A program made the translations under genes and the position numbers. From assembly GCA_041752455.1 (NCBI GenBank), contig JBGSWL010000188.1:1-8623 (forward strand): a stretch of DNA of 8,623 nucleotides, written 5' to 3'. The notes below the pieces were generated by a model. That model made no database searches, was not told the origin of the DNA, and worked only from the letters and a program-made list of their open reading frames with translations. The DNA comes from JBGSWL01 sp041752455 (GTDB lineage Bacteria > Pseudomonadota > Alphaproteobacteria > Rhizobiales > Rhizobiaceae). Shown in pieces: positions 6,670-8,623 of the stretch. How positions within the stretch are numbered: the stretch's first letter is position 1; every line of letters starts with the position of its first letter.

Positions 6670-7565
6670 GCGAGATGGTGATGAGCGCAAGCAACGAGAA
6701 CGGCTATTTCACCGAGGCAACATCGGCGGACGTCGTGATTGCCCGCAATGCGGGTGCAACGGACGAACGCCTTAAGGACGTTATGGATGTCATCATCCGT
6801 CACCTGCATGAGGCGGTGAAGGAAATCGAACCGACGCAGGAGGAATGGTTCAAGGCCATCATGTTCCTGACCGGCACCGGCCAGATGTGCAACGAATGGC
6901 GGCAGGAATATATCCTCTTGTCGGATGTGCTCGGCGTGTCGATGCTGGTTGATGCGATCAACAACCGCAAACCGTCCGGCGCTTCTGAATCAACCGTGCT
7001 CGGGCCTTTCCATGTCGCCAATGCGCCGGAGTTGCCGCTCGGCGCCGACATCTGCCTCGACCGGAAGGGCGAGCCGATGCTGGTGCGCGGCCGCATCCTC
7101 GATACCGAGGGAAATCCGGTCGCCGGCGCCAGGATCGATGTATGGCAGGCCAACGATGAAGGCTTCTACGACGTGCAGCAGAAGGGCATCCAGCCCGATT
7201 TCAACCTGCGCGGTGTCTTCCGCACCAACGAGAAGGGCGAGTACTGGTTTCGTGGCGTCAAGCCGAAATTCTACCCGATCCCCGACGATGGTCCGGTCGG
7301 CAAATTGCTGGGCGCGCTCGGGCGCCATCCGTTCCGCCCGGCACATCTGCACTACATCATCGAGGCGGACGGGTTCGAGCCCCTGACCACCCACATCTTT
7401 GATCCGGATGACCCCTACATCCACTCTGATGCGGTATTTGGCGTCAAGCAGAGCCTGATGGCACAGTTCGTGCCCGTTGACGATCCGGCGCAGATCGCCA
7501 TGTCTGGATTCGACACATCGTTCCTGCAGGTGGAGCATGATTTCGTGCTGGTCCGGAAGGGCTGA
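6666..7565 (+). CDS. Intradiol ring-cleavage dioxygenase, hydroxyquinol 1,2-dioxygenase type
   Basis: This 299-residue non-heme Fe(III) enzyme would cleave hydroxyquinol (1,2,4-trihydroxybenzene) between the two adjacent hydroxyls to give maleylacetate. An N-terminal helical dioxygenase domain (about 20-110) is followed by the catalytic beta-sandwich. The four expected iron ligands are visible: Y168 (GFYDVQ), Y203 (KFYPIP), and H227 and H229 (RPAHLHY). The stretches GPFHVANAPE (113-122) and GALGRHPFRPAHLHY (216-230) are more like hydroxyquinol than catechol dioxygenases. DVWQAND precedes the first ligand as in the family. ATG 6666 overlaps the monooxygenase stop (ATGA); in-frame ATGs at 6675 and 6681 are alternatives, since no clear Shine-Dalgarno site precedes any of them and coupling is likely. 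The frame extends back to 6300 only inside the previous gene. It ends the operon visible here. Confidence 0.93.
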   Translation: MSEMVMSASNENGYFTEATSADVVIARNAGATDERLKDVMDVIIRHLHEAVKEIEPTQEEWFKAIMFLTGTGQMCNEWRQEYILLSDVLGVSMLVDAINNRKPSGASESTVLGPFHVANAPELPLGADICLDRKGEPMLVRGRILDTEGNPVAGARIDVWQANDEGFYDVQQKGIQPDFNLRGVFRTNEKGEYWFRGVKPKFYPIPDDGPVGKLLGALGRHPFRPAHLHYIIEADGFEPLTTHIFDPDDPYIHSDAVFGVKQSLMAQFVPVDDPAQIAMSGFDTSFLQVEHDFVLVRKG

Positions 7566-8020
7566 CAAGGAAGGCATGGCGCAATTTCGGTTCGACGCTG
7601 CCAACACGCTATTGTTGTAGGAACGCAACACCTCCTGATTTCAAAGGGCATTCCCTTGCGTCACGCTTAACGCCCCTTAATAATGAGTAAACGACGAATT
7701 GCGCGGACCAGAGCCGGGCACCCGGGCTGGGGGCGTTTGATGAATTTGGAAGCTTGCCTGCGGCGGTTTCGGTCGTTTCACGGCCTCATGTCGGCGACGC
7801 AGTTTCTTTTGGTTGCATCGTGCATATCTGCAGTTGCAGCGACCGCGTCTCCACCCTGCCAAGACACGCTCGGCGTCAGCAGCTGCAGCTTTGCGGTTCG
7901 GGCCGGCCCTCGCATCTTCACCGGCTCCTTTGGCGGCCAGATACACTACGACCAGACGAGCGCGCATGACATCCATGCGCGGCTTGCTTTCTACGGTACA
8001 AAAAGGACGGCAAGTTGAAA
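7566..8020 (+). other. Intergenic region at the end of the catabolic operon
   Basis: These 455 bases separate the dioxygenase from the secreted-protein gene. The first part, to about 7700, is noticeably richer in A/T than the operon. I see no strong intrinsic terminator: the imperfect stem at 7642-7657 (CAAAGGG/CCCTTG with a bulged A) and a GC-rich stem at 7712-7727 both lack T-runs. TTGCGT at 7656 with TAATAA at 7678 (16-base spacing) is a weak promoter candidate. No tRNA, insertion-sequence ends or CRISPR repeats are visible. One poorly supported ORF (7740-8018) is listed separately. Confidence 0.5.
7740..8018 (+). CDS. Hypothetical small exported protein (doubtful ORF)
   Basis: A 92-residue reading frame starts at ATG 7740 with GGGGG at 7729-7733 as a possible ribosome site and ends in TGA at 8016-8018, 2 bases before the next ATG. 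The frame is open further back to ATG 7683, which has no ribosome site. The product has a basic N-terminus, a hydrophobic segment FLLVASCISAVAATA (around residues 23-37) that could be a signal peptide, and a short tail with two cysteines (PPCQDTLGVSSC). No known family is recognised. Its stop position hints at coupling to the downstream secreted-protein gene. Against it: third-position G/C is less consistent than in neighbouring genes, other frames are open across the same DNA, and the GC-rich background produces such frames by chance. Confidence 0.25.
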   Translation: MNLEACLRRFRSFHGLMSATQFLLVASCISAVAATASPPCQDTLGVSSCSFAVRAGPRIFTGSFGGQIHYDQTSAHDIHARLAFYGTKRTAS

Positions 8021-8623
8021 ATGGCATTGAAAAAGCTGTTTCTGGCCATTGGCCTCGCCGTCGCAGCCGCTTCCCCGGCACAGGCACTGTCTGGTTCGGC
8101 TGCTTTCGGCTTCTCAACGCCACATCCGGATTGTTTCGGCGATGCCCGTTTTGATGACAATGAATCTGAGGTGGCGTTTTTCGATGCTGGCGGGATCGAC
8201 TATTACGCCGGCGGAACAAGGGTTATCGGCGACAGATTGGAAACGGGCCGCAGCATCACGACCGCAGCAATAGCGCAGTGCTTTAACGTCGACCCCAGCG
8301 CCGTGACCAACCTGCAACAGAATGGCGCAAGCTTGCCTGTTTCGGCAGACGACTACGTCGGTTTCAGCTTTGCCCTGAATGGCGTCAACTACGAATACGG
8401 CTTCGCGGGAGCGACCAACACCCAGATCAGAAACGGCACCCAGGCTGCGGTCACGGCCCCGGAAATCGCGGTCTCCGGCTCAATCGGCGGCGCGGTCGAC
8501 GACGGCCAGACCAGCGCGCAGGGCAACCGGACCTTAGGCACGCCGGTCACCGTCACCTACACGGTGACCAACACCGGCAACGCCGACCTGACGCTGGCCA
8601 CGGCGACTGCGGCTTCTCCCTCC
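8021..8623 (+). CDS. Secreted protein with repeat-type beta-sandwich module, 5' part (partial)
   Basis: An open frame from ATG 8021 runs off the right edge without a stop, giving 201 residues. It begins with a clear Sec signal peptide: KK at 4-5, hydrophobic LFLAIGLAVAAA, and cleavage after AQA at residue 22. Residues 23-145 match no family I know; they are acidic, aromatic and beta-prone with only two cysteines (C38, C87) that could pair. From about 147, PEIAVSGSI, then GTPVTVTYTVTNTGNADLTL (173-192), matches the style of choice-of-anchor-D or DUF11-like repeats found in large surface proteins and autotransporters. AAGGAC at 8003-8008 is 12 bases from the ATG but better placed for an in-frame TTG at 8015, which would add two residues. 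The gene looks functionally unrelated to the catabolic operon. The anchor or barrel, if any, lies beyond the window. Confidence 0.75.
   Translation, partial: MALKKLFLAIGLAVAAASPAQALSGSAAFGFSTPHPDCFGDARFDDNESEVAFFDAGGIDYYAGGTRVIGDRLETGRSITTAAIAQCFNVDPSAVTNLQQNGASLPVSADDYVGFSFALNGVNYEYGFAGATNTQIRNGTQAAVTAPEIAVSGSIGGAVDDGQTSAQGNRTLGTPVTVTYTVTNTGNADLTLATATAASPS

Noticed and set aside
5212..6690. Long minus-strand open frame (492 codons) antisense to the monooxygenase gene
   Set aside because: It mirrors the plus-strand gene, whose G/C-rich third positions suppress antisense stops. Its translation is rich in Arg, Gly, Ala and His with no recognisable domain, while the plus strand has all family motifs.
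6666..7565. Catechol or chlorocatechol 1,2-dioxygenase
   Set aside because: The GPFHV and GALGRHPFRPAHLHY stretches and the maleylacetate reductase at the operon start fit hydroxyquinol dioxygenases better, and no muconate cycloisomerase is present in the window.
7642..7657. Imperfect hairpin after the dioxygenase as an operon terminator
   Set aside because: The stem is only about 6 bp with a bulged A, the loop is 4 bases, and no T-run follows.
7712..7727. GC-rich inverted repeat CCGGG/CCCGG as a terminator or operator
   Set aside because: The stem is 4-5 bp with a minimal loop and no T-tract; such a match is expected by chance at this GC content.
8545..8569. Perfect 9-bp inverted repeat GGTCACCGT/ACGGTGACC with a 7-base spacer
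   Set aside because: It lies within codons for alternating Val and Thr in the secreted protein and is best explained by that repetitive coding sequence; no flanking signal supports a regulatory role.

Overview
The window is high-GC DNA with strong third-position G/C preference. It comes most likely from an alphaproteobacterium of the rhizobial type (inferred from codon use and gene families; no taxonomic marker is present). Positions 1-7565 hold one tightly packed plus-strand catabolic operon. Positions 7566-8623 hold an unrelated intergenic stretch and the 5' part of a secreted-protein gene.

The operon reads: 3' end of a maleylacetate reductase gene (1-120); a Tat-type periplasmic substrate-binding protein (163-1446); an 11-bp intercistronic hairpin (1461-1488); a complete branched-chain-amino-acid-type (HAAT) ABC importer in the order LivG, LivF, LivH, LivM (1516-4878); a TfdB/PheA-like FAD-dependent phenol monooxygenase (4882-6669); and a hydroxyquinol-1,2-dioxygenase-type intradiol dioxygenase (6666-7565). 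Most junctions are 1- or 4-base start/stop overlaps.

The enzymes form a lower aromatic pathway. The monooxygenase would hydroxylate a phenol (resorcinol or a related dihydroxy-aromatic is the simplest guess) to hydroxyquinol. The dioxygenase would cleave this to maleylacetate, and the reductase would give 3-oxoadipate. The ABC importer sits between the reductase and the two oxygenases, so it probably imports the pathway substrate or a precursor rather than leucine. Its binding protein is rich in Trp, Tyr and Phe in presumed ligand-facing stretches. No regulator and no decarboxylase are visible; they may lie outside the window.

After the operon there are about 455 bases without a confident gene, including a weakly supported 92-codon ORF that ends 2 bases before the next start. 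The last gene (from 8021) encodes an exported protein with a signal peptide, an N-terminal region I do not recognise, and the start of a repeat-type beta-sandwich module. It runs off the window.
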